A stretch of DNA of 64,000 nucleotides. Origin: Azotobacter paspali. Lineage in GTDB: Bacteria; Pseudomonadota; Gammaproteobacteria; Pseudomonadales; Pseudomonadaceae. The stretch is taken from assembly GCF_042434745.1 (NCBI RefSeq), contig NZ_JBHLSS010000036.1; one strand, 5' to 3'. Both the position numbers and the translations under genes were made by a program. The notes under the pieces were generated by a model. That model was not told the origin of the DNA. It saw only the letters and a program-made list of their open reading frames with translations, and ran no database searches. Below, one piece after another: positions 33,401 through 42,898 of this stretch; within the stretch, counting starts at the first letter, position 1; the number at the start of each line of letters is the position of its first letter.

Positions 33401-34945
33401 TCATGCCTCGCCATGCCGGCCTTCCAGAAGCTGCCGGTAGAGCTGCAGGTAGGGGTCTATGGTCTGTCGCCAGAAACAGGGTGCGGTCATCGCGCGGCAG
33501 CGCATGGCGTGGAGAAGATGCGGCGTGGCGAATACCCGGAAGGCCCGCAGCACGGCTTCGCGGTAGCTTTCCAGGCTGGCTTCCTCGAACAAAAAACCGG
33601 TCACGCCATCTTCGATGGTGTCGGCCAGCCCGCCGGTCCGGCGCGCGATGGGCAGCGAACCGAAACGCTGGGCGTACATCTGGCTGAGGCCGCAGGGTTC
33701 GTAGCGCGAGGGCATCAAGAGGAAGTCGGCGCCGGCGAACATGCGTCGCGCGGTGGTTTCGTCGAAACCGATGTCCACGCCCACCCGGCCGGGAAAACGT
33801 TCGGCTAGTCGCCGCATGCTGTCTTCCAGCTCGGGTTCGCCACGCCCCATGACGGCCAGTTGACCGCCCTGTTCGACCAGGGTGTCGGCGAGCGCCTGGG
33901 TCAGGTCCAGGCCCTTTTGCCGGACCAGCCGGGAAACCACCACGAACAGCGGGCCCGCACAGGTTTCGAGGGCGAACCGGCGACGCACGTACTCGGCGTG
34001 CACGGCCTTGCCGGCGCAGTCGCCGGCGCTGAAGTTGCACAACAGGTGCGGGTCGGTTTCCGGTTCCCAGCTTTCGTCGATGCCGTTGGGGATGCCGCTC
34101 AGAAAACCCCGCTCGGCCTTTTCCCGGAGGAAGCCTTCCAGGCCGCAGCCGAAGTCCGGGGTGGTGATTTCTCGGGCGTAGGTGGCGCTCACCGTGGTGA
34201 CGCGGTCGGCATAGGCGATGCCGGCCTTGAGGAAGGACAACTGGCCATAGAATTCCATGCGCTCCATGCGTAGCGCTTCCTCCGGGATGGCCAGTTCCGC
34301 GCGGCATTCCGGCCGCCACAGGCCTTGATAGGCGAGGTTGTGGATGGTGAAAACACAGGGAGTGCCTTGGCCGCGCCAGCGCAGGTAGGCTGGCGCGAGT
34401 CCCGCTGGCCAGTCGTGGGCGTGGATCAGCTCGGGACGCCAACTGACGCCGGCGTTGGCGGCGGCGAAGTCGGCGGCGGCGAGTCCCAGGCGGGCGAAGC
34501 GGATGTGGTTGTCGGGCCAGTCGCGGTTGCGCTCGTCGCCGTAGGGGGTGCCTTCGCGCTCATAGAGTTCGGGACTGACGAGGACGTAGACGATCAGGCC
34601 ATCATCCAGGTCGATGCGGCCGACCCGGCAGCGGGGCAGGGCGGCATGCCCGGCGAGACTGCCGACCAGGCGGATGGGGTGGCCGCTGTCCATGACCTGG
34701 CGGTAGCCGGGCAGCAGCACGCGGACATCGTGATGGAGGCGCAGTGCCCGGGGCAGGGCGGCGGAAACTTCTCCCAGCCCACCGGTCTTGATCAGATCGG
34801 AGAGTTCGGAGGTGACGAAGAGGACTTTCTTCTTGCTTTCGTTTTCTTGGACGGTGCGGATCTGCGGGGTGGGCCGGCCCGTCTTGAGCCATATGTTCCA
34901 ATCCTGGGGCTCGATACGCTGGGCTTGTACAGCGGCTTTACTCAT
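33401..34945 (-). CDS. glgA: Glycogen synthase GlgA
   Basis: GlgA (GT5) extends alpha-1,4-glucan using ADP-glucose. The 514 residues include about 35 leading residues and then VLFVTSELSDLIKTGGLGEV with the ADP-glucose-binding KTGGL, ELIHAHDWPAGLAPAYL, FTIHNLAYQGLW, FLSGIPNGIDESWEPETD and the C-terminal MPSRYEPCGLSQMYAQRFGS. The ATG at 34945 is six bases after GGAGG; an ATG two codons earlier is too close to it. It heads the operon, so the promoter should lie in the 500 bp upstream. Confidence 0.94.
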   Translation of the reverse strand: MSKAAVQAQRIEPQDWNIWLKTGRPTPQIRTVQENESKKKVLFVTSELSDLIKTGGLGEVSAALPRALRLHHDVRVLLPGYRQVMDSGHPIRLVGSLAGHAALPRCRVGRIDLDDGLIVYVLVSPELYEREGTPYGDERNRDWPDNHIRFARLGLAAADFAAANAGVSWRPELIHAHDWPAGLAPAYLRWRGQGTPCVFTIHNLAYQGLWRPECRAELAIPEEALRMERMEFYGQLSFLKAGIAYADRVTTVSATYAREITTPDFGCGLEGFLREKAERGFLSGIPNGIDESWEPETDPHLLCNFSAGDCAGKAVHAEYVRRRFALETCAGPLFVVVSRLVRQKGLDLTQALADTLVEQGGQLAVMGRGEPELEDSMRRLAERFPGRVGVDIGFDETTARRMFAGADFLLMPSRYEPCGLSQMYAQRFGSLPIARRTGGLADTIEDGVTGFLFEEASLESYREAVLRAFRVFATPHLLHAMRCRAMTAPCFWRQTIDPYLQLYRQLLEGRHGEA

Positions 34946-35464
34946 GGTCATCCTCCAGTCGAATCTTCCTTGCCGGACCTCTCGTTCCTCTTCTCTTCGG
35001 TAAGAGGTGTTCGAAAGGCCCGCTAAGCCAGCAGTCATCGATGAGTCTTTGGTGGGCCTTGCGGCCGCGCAGCCCTCCTGGTGCGATGGCTTCCCTGTTG
35101 TGTCGTTGCCTCGAAAGGATGGCCAAAGGCGCTCGGCAGAGCCTTCGCAAAGCCTTTCGAGGCTATAACCGCCCGGCGAGCGTCGGCGGCTCGTCATTCA
35201 TGAAGTGTGGACGCCGATCGGCGAAAGAACCTCGACCGTTGATCGAATGGCTTCGCCACGCGAGTCGTCACGACCGCGAGGGCGAACTGGCGCCAAGCCG
35301 TGACTGGACAAGTGTGGCTCACAAATGGGTTTTTGCCAGTTCGCTGTCGGGATCGACGCTGGCGCCAGGCTTGCCGGTCCTGGCTCCTCGCGGTTCTCGG
35401 CCGCTCCGGGGCGCGGCGATGCGGGCCGAATCCGCTTTTGCGCCCGCGGCTTTTCCGTAGGGCC
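34946..35464. other. Upstream region of the glgA operon
   Basis: I see no gene in this 519-bp stretch between the CoA-transferase gene and glgA, both on the minus strand. The only clear signal is the GGAGG ribosome binding site of glgA. It should hold the operon promoter, but no confident -35/-10 or stress-sigma box stands out. Confidence 0.5.
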
Positions 35465-36688
35465 TCAGACGACGCCCTGGCGACGCAGTTGCTCGATGCG
35501 TTGCTCGGAAAGTCCCAGGACATCGCGCAGCACCTCGCTGGTGTGCTCCCCCAGTTGCGGCGGGGCACGGCGGTAAGTCACCGGGCTGCCGGACAGCCGG
35601 ATCGGGCTGGCGACCTGGGGGATCGGGCCGAGCTCCGGGTGTGGCAGGCTCAGTTGCATTTCCCGGGCTTTCACCTGCGGATCGGCGAAGACGCCGGCCA
35701 GATCGTTGATCGGCCCGCAGGGAATGGCTTTCGCTTCCAGGGCCCGGATCCATGCCGGGGTTTCGCGCGTCACGGTGATGCGCCGCAGCAGCGGAATGAG
35801 CGCCGCGCGGTTGCGGACCCGCTCCGCATTGGTCGCGAAGCGGGGATCTTCCGCCAGCTCCGCTTGCCCGGCTTCCGCGCAGAAGCGGGCGAACTGGGCG
35901 TCGTTGCCGATCGCCAGGATCATGTGGCCATCGGCGGTCGGGAAATCCTCGTAGGGCACGATGCTGGGATGAGCGTTGCCCAGCCGTTTCGGCGACTGTC
36001 CCGTGGTGCAGTAATTCAGCGCCTGGTTGGCCAGGCAAGCCACCTGGACATCGAGCAGGGACACGTCGATGTACTGTCCTTCGCCGGTCTTTTCCCGGTG
36101 CGCCAGTGCCGCCAGGATCCCGCTGGTCGCGTACAGGCCGGTCAGGACGTCGGTGAGCGCCACGCCGACCTTCATGGGACCGGCGCCTTCCTGGCCGTCG
36201 GGCAGGCCGGTCAGGCTCATCAGGCCGCCCAGACCCTGGATCAGGAAGTCGTAGCCGGCCCGGTTGGCGTAGGGGCCGGTCTGGCCGAAGCCGGTGATCG
36301 AGCAGTAAACGAGGCGAGGGTTGATGGCCTTGAGCGCCGCATAATCCAGGCCGTACTGCTGGAGACCGCCAACCTTGAAATTTTCCAGCAACACGTCGGA
36401 TCTGCCCGCCAGCTCGCGGATCAGCGCCTGTCCTTGCGGTTTGGCCATGTTCAGCGTGATGGACCTTTTATTGCGGTTCGCGCTGAGAAAATAAGCGGCG
36501 GTGTCGGTGTCCCGTCCCGTTTCGTCCTTGAGAAAGGGCGGGCCCCAGCTCCGGGTATCGTCGCCGACACCCGGGCGTTCGACCTTGATGACTTGCGCGC
36601 CCAGGTCGCCGAGGATCTGGCTGGCCCAGGGACCGGCTAGAATCCGGGAAAGGTCGAGGACGCGGATGTGCGATAAAGCGCCGGTCAT
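35465..36688 (-). CDS. gcdG: CaiB/BaiF-family CoA-transferase, likely succinyl-CoA:glutarate CoA-transferase
   Basis: This is a class III CoA-transferase of 407 residues: RVLDLSRILAGPWASQILGD, VIKVERPGVGDDTRSWGPPF, LSANRNKRSITLNMAKPQG, the catalytic-region LLENFKVGGLQQYGLDY, ITGFGQTGPYANRAGYDFLI. Position 36 bp downstream of the glutaryl-CoA dehydrogenase gene indicates it activates glutarate with CoA, as in the lysine-glutarate pathway of pseudomonads. Substrate assignment rests on context. It ends 519 bp ahead of the glgA ATG. Confidence 0.88.
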   Translation of the reverse strand: MTGALSHIRVLDLSRILAGPWASQILGDLGAQVIKVERPGVGDDTRSWGPPFLKDETGRDTDTAAYFLSANRNKRSITLNMAKPQGQALIRELAGRSDVLLENFKVGGLQQYGLDYAALKAINPRLVYCSITGFGQTGPYANRAGYDFLIQGLGGLMSLTGLPDGQEGAGPMKVGVALTDVLTGLYATSGILAALAHREKTGEGQYIDVSLLDVQVACLANQALNYCTTGQSPKRLGNAHPSIVPYEDFPTADGHMILAIGNDAQFARFCAEAGQAELAEDPRFATNAERVRNRAALIPLLRRITVTRETPAWIRALEAKAIPCGPINDLAGVFADPQVKAREMQLSLPHPELGPIPQVASPIRLSGSPVTYRRAPPQLGEHTSEVLRDVLGLSEQRIEQLRRQGVV

Positions 36689-36724
36689 GTTTTCGCCTGT
36701 GCCGTTGAGGTGGATGGGGGCGGC

Positions 36725-37912
36725 CTAGTTGGCGAAGGCCGCGATATCGGTGATGGCGCGTCCGAGAATCAACGCGTGGATATCGTGGGTGCCTTCGTAG
36801 GTGTTGACCACCTCCAGGTTGATCAGATGGCGGGCCACGCCGAATTCGTCGGAAATCCCATTGCCGCCCAGCATGTCCCGCGCCATCCGGGCGATGTCCA
36901 GGGACTTGCCGCAGGAGTTGCGCTTGATGATCGAGGTCGCCTCGACCGGCGCGTTGCCTTCGTCCTTCAGGCGGCCGACCCGCAGACAGGCCTGCAGGCC
37001 GAGAGCGATCTCGGTGAGCATGTCCGCGAGTTTTTTCTGGATCAACTGGTTGGCCGCCAGCGGGCGTCCGAACTGGGTCCTGTCCAGGGTGTACCGGCGG
37101 GCCGTCTCGTAGCAGAACTCGGCGGCGCCCAGCGCGCCCCAGGCGATGCCGTAGCGGGCGGAGTTGAGGCAGGTGAAAGGCCCTTTCAGACCGCTCACGT
37201 CGGGGAGCATGTTCTCTTCCGGGACGAACACTTCGTCCATGACGATTTCCCCGGTGATCGATGCCCGCAGGCCGACCTTGCCGTGAATCGCCGGCGCAAA
37301 AAGCCCTTGCCAGCCCTTTTCCAGGATGAAGCCGCGAATCCTGTCATCGTCGGTCTTGGCCCAGACCACGAAGACATCGGCAATCGGACTGTTGGTGATC
37401 CAGGTCTTCGAGCCGGACAACCGGTATCCGCCGTCGGCCTTGCGCGCCCGCGTCGCCATGCCGCCCGGATCGGAGCCGAAATTCGGCTCTGTCAGGCCGA
37501 AGCAGCCGACCCATTCGCCGCTGGCCAGCCTGGGCAGGTATTTTTCCTTCTGGGCCTGTGTGGCGAATTCGTTAATGGGCAGCATGACCAGGGACGATTG
37601 AACGCTCATCATCGAACGATAGCCCGAGTCGACCCGCTCGACCTCGCGGGCGATCAGGCCGTAGCAGACATGGTTCATGCCGGCGCCGCCGTAGGCTTCG
37701 GGTATGGTCGCTCCCAGCAGCCCCAACTCGCCCATCTCGGCGAAGATCTCCCGGTCGGTACGCTCCTGCCGAAAGGCTTCCTGAATCCTAGGAGCCAGTT
37801 TTTCCTGGCAATAGGCCCGGGCGGCGTCGCGAACCATGCGCTCGGTTTCCGTCAGTTGCTGGTCCAGCATCAGAGGGTCAAAGCAGTCGAAACGGACTTT
37901 TGCATCGCTCAT
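36725..37912 (-). CDS. gcdH: Glutaryl-CoA dehydrogenase
   Basis: GcdH is an FAD enzyme of the acyl-CoA dehydrogenase family that oxidises and decarboxylates glutaryl-CoA to crotonyl-CoA. The 395 residues show FGLTEPNFGSDPGGMATRAR, WITNSPIADVFVVWAKTDDD, RYGIAWGALGAAEFCYETAR, QFGRPLAANQLIQKKLADML, RDMLGGNGISDEFGVARHLI and the catalytic-base loop EVVNTYEGTHDIHALILGRA. ATG 37912 starts MSDAKVRFDCFDPLMLDQQL. The coenzyme-A transferase follows. The LysR regulator gene usual in pseudomonads is not visible beside it. Confidence 0.95.
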   Translation of the reverse strand: MSDAKVRFDCFDPLMLDQQLTETERMVRDAARAYCQEKLAPRIQEAFRQERTDREIFAEMGELGLLGATIPEAYGGAGMNHVCYGLIAREVERVDSGYRSMMSVQSSLVMLPINEFATQAQKEKYLPRLASGEWVGCFGLTEPNFGSDPGGMATRARKADGGYRLSGSKTWITNSPIADVFVVWAKTDDDRIRGFILEKGWQGLFAPAIHGKVGLRASITGEIVMDEVFVPEENMLPDVSGLKGPFTCLNSARYGIAWGALGAAEFCYETARRYTLDRTQFGRPLAANQLIQKKLADMLTEIALGLQACLRVGRLKDEGNAPVEATSIIKRNSCGKSLDIARMARDMLGGNGISDEFGVARHLINLEVVNTYEGTHDIHALILGRAITDIAAFAN

Positions 37913-37956
37913 GGGAATGTCCTCTCTTGTTTTCTCGGCGTATTTGTCTTGGCTTG

Positions 37957-38262
37957 TCATGCGTGTCCGGCGTCCATCCGCGAGGTCGCCTTGGTGTCTT
38001 TCATGCACAAGGCGACGATCAGGGACATCGCGGCACAGGCGCTGACGTAGTAGTAGAACCAGCTCGCGTGGCCGATGCTTTTCAACTACAGGCCGAGGTA
38101 CTCGGCGGTCTTGCCGAACAACGATACGGTCACCGCGAAGGGGGAAGCCGACGCCAAGGGCACGCGGAAACAGTTCCGCCCTGAAGATGGCATTGATGGA
38201 GGTATAGCCCGTGGTGATGAGCAGCGCGGCGATATACCAGAGCAGCGTGCCCCCCCATGCTC
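37957..38262 (-). pseudogene. C-terminal remnant of an MFS dicarboxylate transporter
   Basis: Minus-strand frames encode pieces of a KgtP/shikimate-type MFS permease: AALLITTGYTSINAIFRAEL, then after a frameshift FAVTVSLFGKTAEYLGL, a TAG at 38086-38088 where the family has Trp, and KSIGHASWFYYYVSACAAMS with MKDTKATSRMDAGHA before the natural stop. At least one frameshift, one nonsense codon and loss of the N-terminal three quarters make it dead. Lying just upstream of gcdH, it may once have imported glutarate or a related dicarboxylate. Confidence 0.75.
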
Positions 38263-38437
38263 TGCTTGACGGCTAGGCTGCACTGCTCCGGCCGGGTCGT
38301 GTTCTTCGGCCGAAGAGGCTGCCCGAGCGGAAGGATATAAAGCGCTTTCCTGTGGGATGGATCGCGAATTCTATGGGGTGGGGTCCCGTTCTCGGCTGGC
38401 AAAATTCCGGGGTAGATGACATGGGACGGGACTCTGC

Positions 38438-38458
38438 AATTAACATCGAATGTTAATT
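38438..38458. promoter_or_regulatory. 21-bp AT-rich palindrome upstream of the SulP permease gene
   Basis: AATTAACAT-CGA-ATGTTAATT is a perfect inverted repeat with 9-base arms, 30 bases before the SulP start. It is strikingly AT-rich for this genome and suits a dimeric regulator binding site overlapping the promoter. The regulator is not identified. Confidence 0.6.
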
Positions 38459-38488
38459 TAATGTGCGTATTCAGGTTCCGGGAGGATC

Positions 38489-40150
38489 ATGATGATTGCA
38501 ATCCGTGAGGCATGGCAGGCCGGTCTGCTGCGCCGGGAGCACTGGTTGCGCAACCTGGTCGCCGGCGTCATCGTCGGTGTCGTGGCGCTGCCGCTGGCCA
38601 TGGCCTTCGGCATCGCCTCCGGGGTGAAACCGGAGCAGGGCATCTATACCGCCATCGTCGGCGGCCTACTGGTTTCCCTGTTCGGCGGCAGCCGGTTGCA
38701 GATCGCCGGTCCGACCGGCGCCTTCATCGTCATTCTGGCCGGGGTGGCCGCCGAGCACGGGGTCGATGGCCTGCAGATCGCGACTCTGATGGCCGGCGGC
38801 ATTCTCCTGCTGCTCGGTGTCGCTCGCCTGGGGACGGTCATCAAGTACATTCCGGACCCGGTCATCGTCGGTTTCACGGCCGGTATCGGGGTGATTATCT
38901 GGGTCAGCCAGTGGAAGGATTTTTTCGGCTTGCCGGCAGTGGCGGGCACGCATTTCCACGAGAAATTCTGGCACCTGCTGCAGTCGCTGCCGCAACTGCA
39001 CCCGCCGACCACGTTGCTGGCCCTGGCCAGCCTGGCGCTAGTCATCTTCGCGCCGCGCCTGCGGATGCTGCGGCGCATTCCCGGTCCGCTGATCGCGATG
39101 GTTGCCGCTACCGTCATCCAGTCGTTCTTTCGGTTCGACGGGGTGGCTACCATCGGCAGCGCCTTCGGTGGCATTCCCCAGGGGTTGCCGCAGCTCGAGC
39201 TGCCGGAGATCACTTTGTCGCGGCTGATCGAACTGATCGGCCCGGCCTTCGCCATCGCCATGCTCGGCGCCATCGAATCGCTGCTCTCCGCCGTGGTCGC
39301 CGACGGCATGGGCGGAACCAAGCACGACTCCAACCAGGAATTGATTGGCCAGGGCATCGCCAACCTGGCCACGCCGCTGTTCGGCGGCTTCGCCGCCACC
39401 GGGGCGATCGCCCGCACCGCGACCAACATTCGCAATGGCGGCAACAGTCCCCTGGCCGGCGTCGTCCATGCGCTTGTGCTGGTGCTGATCCTGCTGTTCC
39501 TGGCGCCGCTGGCGGCGAACATTCCGCTGGCCGCGCTGGCCGCCATTCTCTTCGTGGTGGCCTGGAACATGAGCGAGCTGAAGCACTTCAAGCGCATGCT
39601 GCGGCGGGCGCCCAGGGCAGACGTCGGTATTCTGTTGATCACCTTCGGACTGACGGTGTTCAGTGATTTGGTAATCGCGGTGAACATCGGCGTGATCCTG
39701 GCCATGCTTCAATTCATGCGCCGCATGGCCTCTTCGGTAGCCGTGCGGCAGCAGCTCGAGCGGGATCTGGAGCCGGAACTGCTCGGCAACGGGCATAGCC
39801 GGCTACCCGACGGGGTACTGGTCTATACCGTCGATGGACCGCTGTTCTTCGGCGCGGCGGAAACCTTCGAACGTGTGCTGGCCAGTACCCATACCGACCC
39901 GCGCCTGCTGATCATTCGCCTGAAGCGGGTGCCTTTCATGGATATCACCGGTCTGCAGACGCTGGAGGAAGTCATCCGGCAACTGGAAAGACGCAGGATC
40001 CGGGTCAAGCTCTGCGAAGCGAGCGCACGGGTGCATGGCAAGCTGGAGCGGGCGGGAATACTGGAGTTGATCGGTGCACGCGATTATCACGCGAGCTTTG
40101 CCGAGGCCCTGTCCGCCAGCGAGGAAAAGGCCGAGGTCATGGCTTCCTGA
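38489..40150 (+). CDS. SulP-family anion permease with STAS domain
   Basis: This is an inner-membrane anion transporter of 553 residues. The membrane domain shows NLVAGVIVGVVALPLAMAFG, the family motif GPTGAFIVILAGVAAEHGVD, PDPVIVGFTAGIGVIIWVSQ, AMLGAIESLLSAVVADGMGG and QELIGQGIANLATPLFGGFA. The cytoplasmic STAS domain near 440-545 has VYTVDGPLFFGAAETF and FMDITGLQTLEEVIRQLE. It resembles DauA/YchM dicarboxylate carriers and sulfate permeases; the substrate cannot be fixed. The ATG at 38489 follows GGGAGG. Its 3' end overlaps a convergent small gene by 14 bp. Confidence 0.92.
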   Translation: MMIAIREAWQAGLLRREHWLRNLVAGVIVGVVALPLAMAFGIASGVKPEQGIYTAIVGGLLVSLFGGSRLQIAGPTGAFIVILAGVAAEHGVDGLQIATLMAGGILLLLGVARLGTVIKYIPDPVIVGFTAGIGVIIWVSQWKDFFGLPAVAGTHFHEKFWHLLQSLPQLHPPTTLLALASLALVIFAPRLRMLRRIPGPLIAMVAATVIQSFFRFDGVATIGSAFGGIPQGLPQLELPEITLSRLIELIGPAFAIAMLGAIESLLSAVVADGMGGTKHDSNQELIGQGIANLATPLFGGFAATGAIARTATNIRNGGNSPLAGVVHALVLVLILLFLAPLAANIPLAALAAILFVVAWNMSELKHFKRMLRRAPRADVGILLITFGLTVFSDLVIAVNIGVILAMLQFMRRMASSVAVRQQLERDLEPELLGNGHSRLPDGVLVYTVDGPLFFGAAETFERVLASTHTDPRLLIIRLKRVPFMDITGLQTLEEVIRQLERRRIRVKLCEASARVHGKLERAGILELIGARDYHASFAEALSASEEKAEVMAS

Positions 40151-40325
40151 CAGCGGGGACCTGGGGCTGCGTGGCGTAGGTGACGCCATGGGCTTCCAGG
40201 TAGTCGCGGATCAACTGACGGACTACCTGGGAAGGCGTCTGGTCCTGGGCGGCACAGAGTTCCTCGAAGGCCTTCTTCTTGACCGGATCAATGAGTACGG
40301 TGAGGCGCGCAGTCTTGCTTTCCAT
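40137..40325 (-). CDS. Ribbon-helix-helix (CopG/MetJ-like) small protein
   Basis: This 62-residue protein has the RHH pattern: a short beta strand KTARLTVLIDP, then helix KKKAFEELCAAQDQTPSQVV and RQLIRDYLEAHG. Such proteins bind DNA as dimers and often autoregulate. No toxin gene is adjacent, so it is more likely a regulator than an antitoxin. It overlaps the 3' end of the SulP gene in antisense orientation. Confidence 0.75.
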   Translation of the reverse strand: MESKTARLTVLIDPVKKKAFEELCAAQDQTPSQVVRQLIRDYLEAHGVTYATQPQVPAVRKP

Positions 40326-40557
40326 GGAAGACCCCGTCGTGATCTTTGCAAAATGTCGTTATATTCTAATCAAATCTCGCATACCCATCTACCGAGGGGC
40401 ATCCTGCCGGCGAACCCCTGTTCGTTCGTATGGTCTTGATTCCCATGGCATCTGGCATGCCTGGGCACATGTCTCTCCGGTAGGATAGCGGGCGTGGCGC
40501 TGGCTCACTCCGGACGCCCGATCAGATTTGCCGTCATTTGCGTTCTTAAGGACTCCC

Positions 40558-41397
40558 ATGATTAAGAAATGCCTGTTTCCCGCCGCCGGTTACGGTACCC
40601 GCTTCCTGCCCGCCACCAAGGCGATGCCCAAGGAAATGCTGCCGATCGTGAACAAGCCGCTGATCCAGTACGGGGTCGAGGAAGCGCTGGATGCCGGCCT
40701 GACGCAGGTCGCGATGGTCACCGGCCGAGGAAAACGCGCACTCGAAGACCACTTCGACATCAGCTATGAACTCGAGCATCAGATCCGTGACACCGACAAG
40801 GAAAAATACCTAATCGGCATTCGCCGGCTGATCGACTCCTGCACCTTCTCCTACACCCGCCAGGTCGAGATGAAGGGCCTCGGCCATGCGATTCTCTGCG
40901 GCCGTCCGCTGATCGGCGACGAGCCTTTCGCCGTGGTGCTAGCCGACGACCTGTGCATCAACCTCGACGGCGACGGTGTGTTAACCCAGATGGTCAAGCT
41001 GTACAACCAGTTCCGCTGCTCGATCGTGGCGATCCAGGAAGTGCCGCCGGAGGAAACTTCCAAGTACGGGGTCATCGCCGGGGAGATGATTCGCGATGAT
41101 ATCTACCGGGTCAGCTCCATGGTGGAGAAGCCGAAGCCGGAAGACGCCCCTTCGAATCTGGCGATCATCGGCCGTTACATCCTGACGCCGGATATCTTCG
41201 AAGTGATCGAACAAACCGAGCCTGGCAAGGGCGGCGAGATCCAGATCACCGACGCGCTGATGAAGCAGGCCAAGGACGGATGCGTGATGGCCTACAAGTT
41301 CAAGGGCAAGCGCTTCGACTGCGGTGGCGCCGAGGGATACATCGAGGCCACCAATTTCTGCTTCGAGAACCTGTACAAGCTCGGCAAGGCGTATTGA
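40558..41397 (+). CDS. galU: UTP-glucose-1-phosphate uridylyltransferase GalU
   Basis: GalU makes UDP-glucose for LPS core, exopolysaccharide and other glucosylations. The 279 residues match pseudomonad GalU: MIKKCLFPAAGYGTRFLPAT with the nucleotide-binding loop, KEMLPIVNKPLIQYGVEEAL, AVVLADDLCINLDGDG, VEKPKPEDAPSNLAIIGRYI and GKRFDCGGAEGYIEATNFCF. AAGGA precedes the ATG. A strong hairpin terminator follows at 41418. Confidence 0.96.
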   Translation: MIKKCLFPAAGYGTRFLPATKAMPKEMLPIVNKPLIQYGVEEALDAGLTQVAMVTGRGKRALEDHFDISYELEHQIRDTDKEKYLIGIRRLIDSCTFSYTRQVEMKGLGHAILCGRPLIGDEPFAVVLADDLCINLDGDGVLTQMVKLYNQFRCSIVAIQEVPPEETSKYGVIAGEMIRDDIYRVSSMVEKPKPEDAPSNLAIIGRYILTPDIFEVIEQTEPGKGGEIQITDALMKQAKDGCVMAYKFKGKRFDCGGAEGYIEATNFCFENLYKLGKAY

Positions 41398-41417
41398 TGC
41401 GCCGTTTCTGAACGAAG

Positions 41418-41439
41418 GGCCGCCTGCGGGCGGCCTTTT
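41418..41439 (+). terminator. Rho-independent terminator after galU
   Basis: GGCCGCC (41418-41424) pairs with GGCGGCC (41429-41435) around a TGCG loop and is followed by TTTT. It lies 21 bases after the galU stop. Confidence 0.85.
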
Positions 41440-41518
41440 AATTCCGGCTTTCTGGACACATCTTCTCGTGCTCCTTGCATGGGATATCCTGCCGGTTCGT
41501 GAAAGGGGAGAGGGGCTC

Positions 41519-42877
41519 ATGGCCTACGATTTCGATCTGTTTGTCATCGGCGCTGGTTCCGGCGGCGTACGGGCGGCCCGTTTCGCCGCCGGTTTCGGGG
41601 CGAAGGTGGCGGTGGCCGAAAGTCGCTATCTGGGGGGGACCTGCGTGAACGTTGGCTGTGTGCCGAAGAAGCTCCTGGTCTATGGCGCGCACTACGCCGA
41701 GAACTTCGAGCAGGCGCGTGGCTACGGCTGGAGCCTGGGCGAGACACGTTTCGACTGGGCCGGCCTGATCTCCAGCAAGGATCGCGAGATCCAGCGCCTG
41801 AACGGCATCTATCGCAAGCTGCTGACGGACAGCGGCGTCACTCTACTGGAGGGGCATGCGCGGCTGACCGATGCGCATGGCGTGGAGGTGAACGGGCAGC
41901 GCTACAGCGCCGAGCACATCCTCGTCGCGACCGGCGGCTGGCCCGTAGTGCCGGACATTCCGGGGCGAGAGCACGCCATCACGTCCAATGAGGCTTTCCA
42001 TCTGCCGGCATGCCCGGAACGGGTGCTGGTGGTGGGCGGGGGCTATATCGCGGTGGAGTTCGCCTCGATCTTCCACGGGTTGGGGGCCAAGACCAGCCTG
42101 CTGTACCGCGGCGAGCTGTTCCTGCGCGGCTTCGACGCGGCGGTCCGCGAGCATCTGCGCGACGAGATGCTCAAGCGCGAACTGGACCTGCAGTTCAACG
42201 CCGATATCGCCCGCATCGATCGCCAGGCCGACGGCAGCTTGCGGGCCACCCTGCGGGATGGGCGCAGCCTGGAGACCGACTGCGTCTTCTATGCCATTGG
42301 GCGCCGGCCGATGCTGGATGACCTAGGGCTGGAGGAGATCGGGGTCGAACTGGACGAGCGGGGCTACATCCGGGTCGACGAGCTGTACCGCAGCAGCCAG
42401 CCTTCCATCCTGGCCATCGGCGATGTCACCGGCAACGTCCAGCTCACGCCGGTGGCCCTGGCCGAGGGCATGGCGGTCGCCCGCCGCCTGTTCAACCCCG
42501 AGCAGTACCGACCGGTCGACTATCGCCTGATTCCGACGGCGGTGTTCAGCCTGCCGAACATCGGTACCGTAGGGCTGACCGAGGAGCAGGCGCGCAAGGC
42601 CGGATATCAGGTGAAGATCTTCGAAAGCCGCTTCCGGCCCATGAAACTGACCATGACCGACAGCCAGGAGCGCAGCCTGATGAAGCTGGTGGTGGATGCC
42701 GCTTCCGAGCGGGTGCTGGGCTGCCACATGGTCGGCCCCGAGGCCGGCGAGATTCTCCAGGGGCTCGCCGTGGCGCTCAAGGCGGGCGCCACCAAGCAGG
42801 TGTTCGACGAGACGCTGGGCATTCACCCGACGGCGGCGGAGGAGTTCGTCACCATGCGCACCCCCGTAGACCAGTGA
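41519..42877 (+). CDS. gor: Glutathione-disulfide reductase
   Basis: Gor uses NADPH and FAD to reduce oxidised glutathione. The 452 residues show the FAD motif DLFVIGAGSGGVRAARFAAG, the redox-active disulfide in LGGTCVNVGCVPKKLLVYGA, the NADPH motif VLVVGGGYIAVEFASIFHGL, ILAIGDVTGNVQLTPVALAE, and the C-terminal active-site HPTAAEEFVTM. ATG 41519 has AAGGGGAGAGG upstream. It stands as a single gene behind the galU terminator. Confidence 0.95.
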   Translation: MAYDFDLFVIGAGSGGVRAARFAAGFGAKVAVAESRYLGGTCVNVGCVPKKLLVYGAHYAENFEQARGYGWSLGETRFDWAGLISSKDREIQRLNGIYRKLLTDSGVTLLEGHARLTDAHGVEVNGQRYSAEHILVATGGWPVVPDIPGREHAITSNEAFHLPACPERVLVVGGGYIAVEFASIFHGLGAKTSLLYRGELFLRGFDAAVREHLRDEMLKRELDLQFNADIARIDRQADGSLRATLRDGRSLETDCVFYAIGRRPMLDDLGLEEIGVELDERGYIRVDELYRSSQPSILAIGDVTGNVQLTPVALAEGMAVARRLFNPEQYRPVDYRLIPTAVFSLPNIGTVGLTEEQARKAGYQVKIFESRFRPMKLTMTDSQERSLMKLVVDAASERVLGCHMVGPEAGEILQGLAVALKAGATKQVFDETLGIHPTAAEEFVTMRTPVDQ

Positions 42878-42898
42878 CGGGGCGCCGTGCAGTCTGAG

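Noticed and set aside
40137..40325. Ribbon-helix-helix protein as the antitoxin of a toxin-antitoxin pair
   Set aside because: No toxin-sized gene lies on either side; neighbours are SulP and galU.
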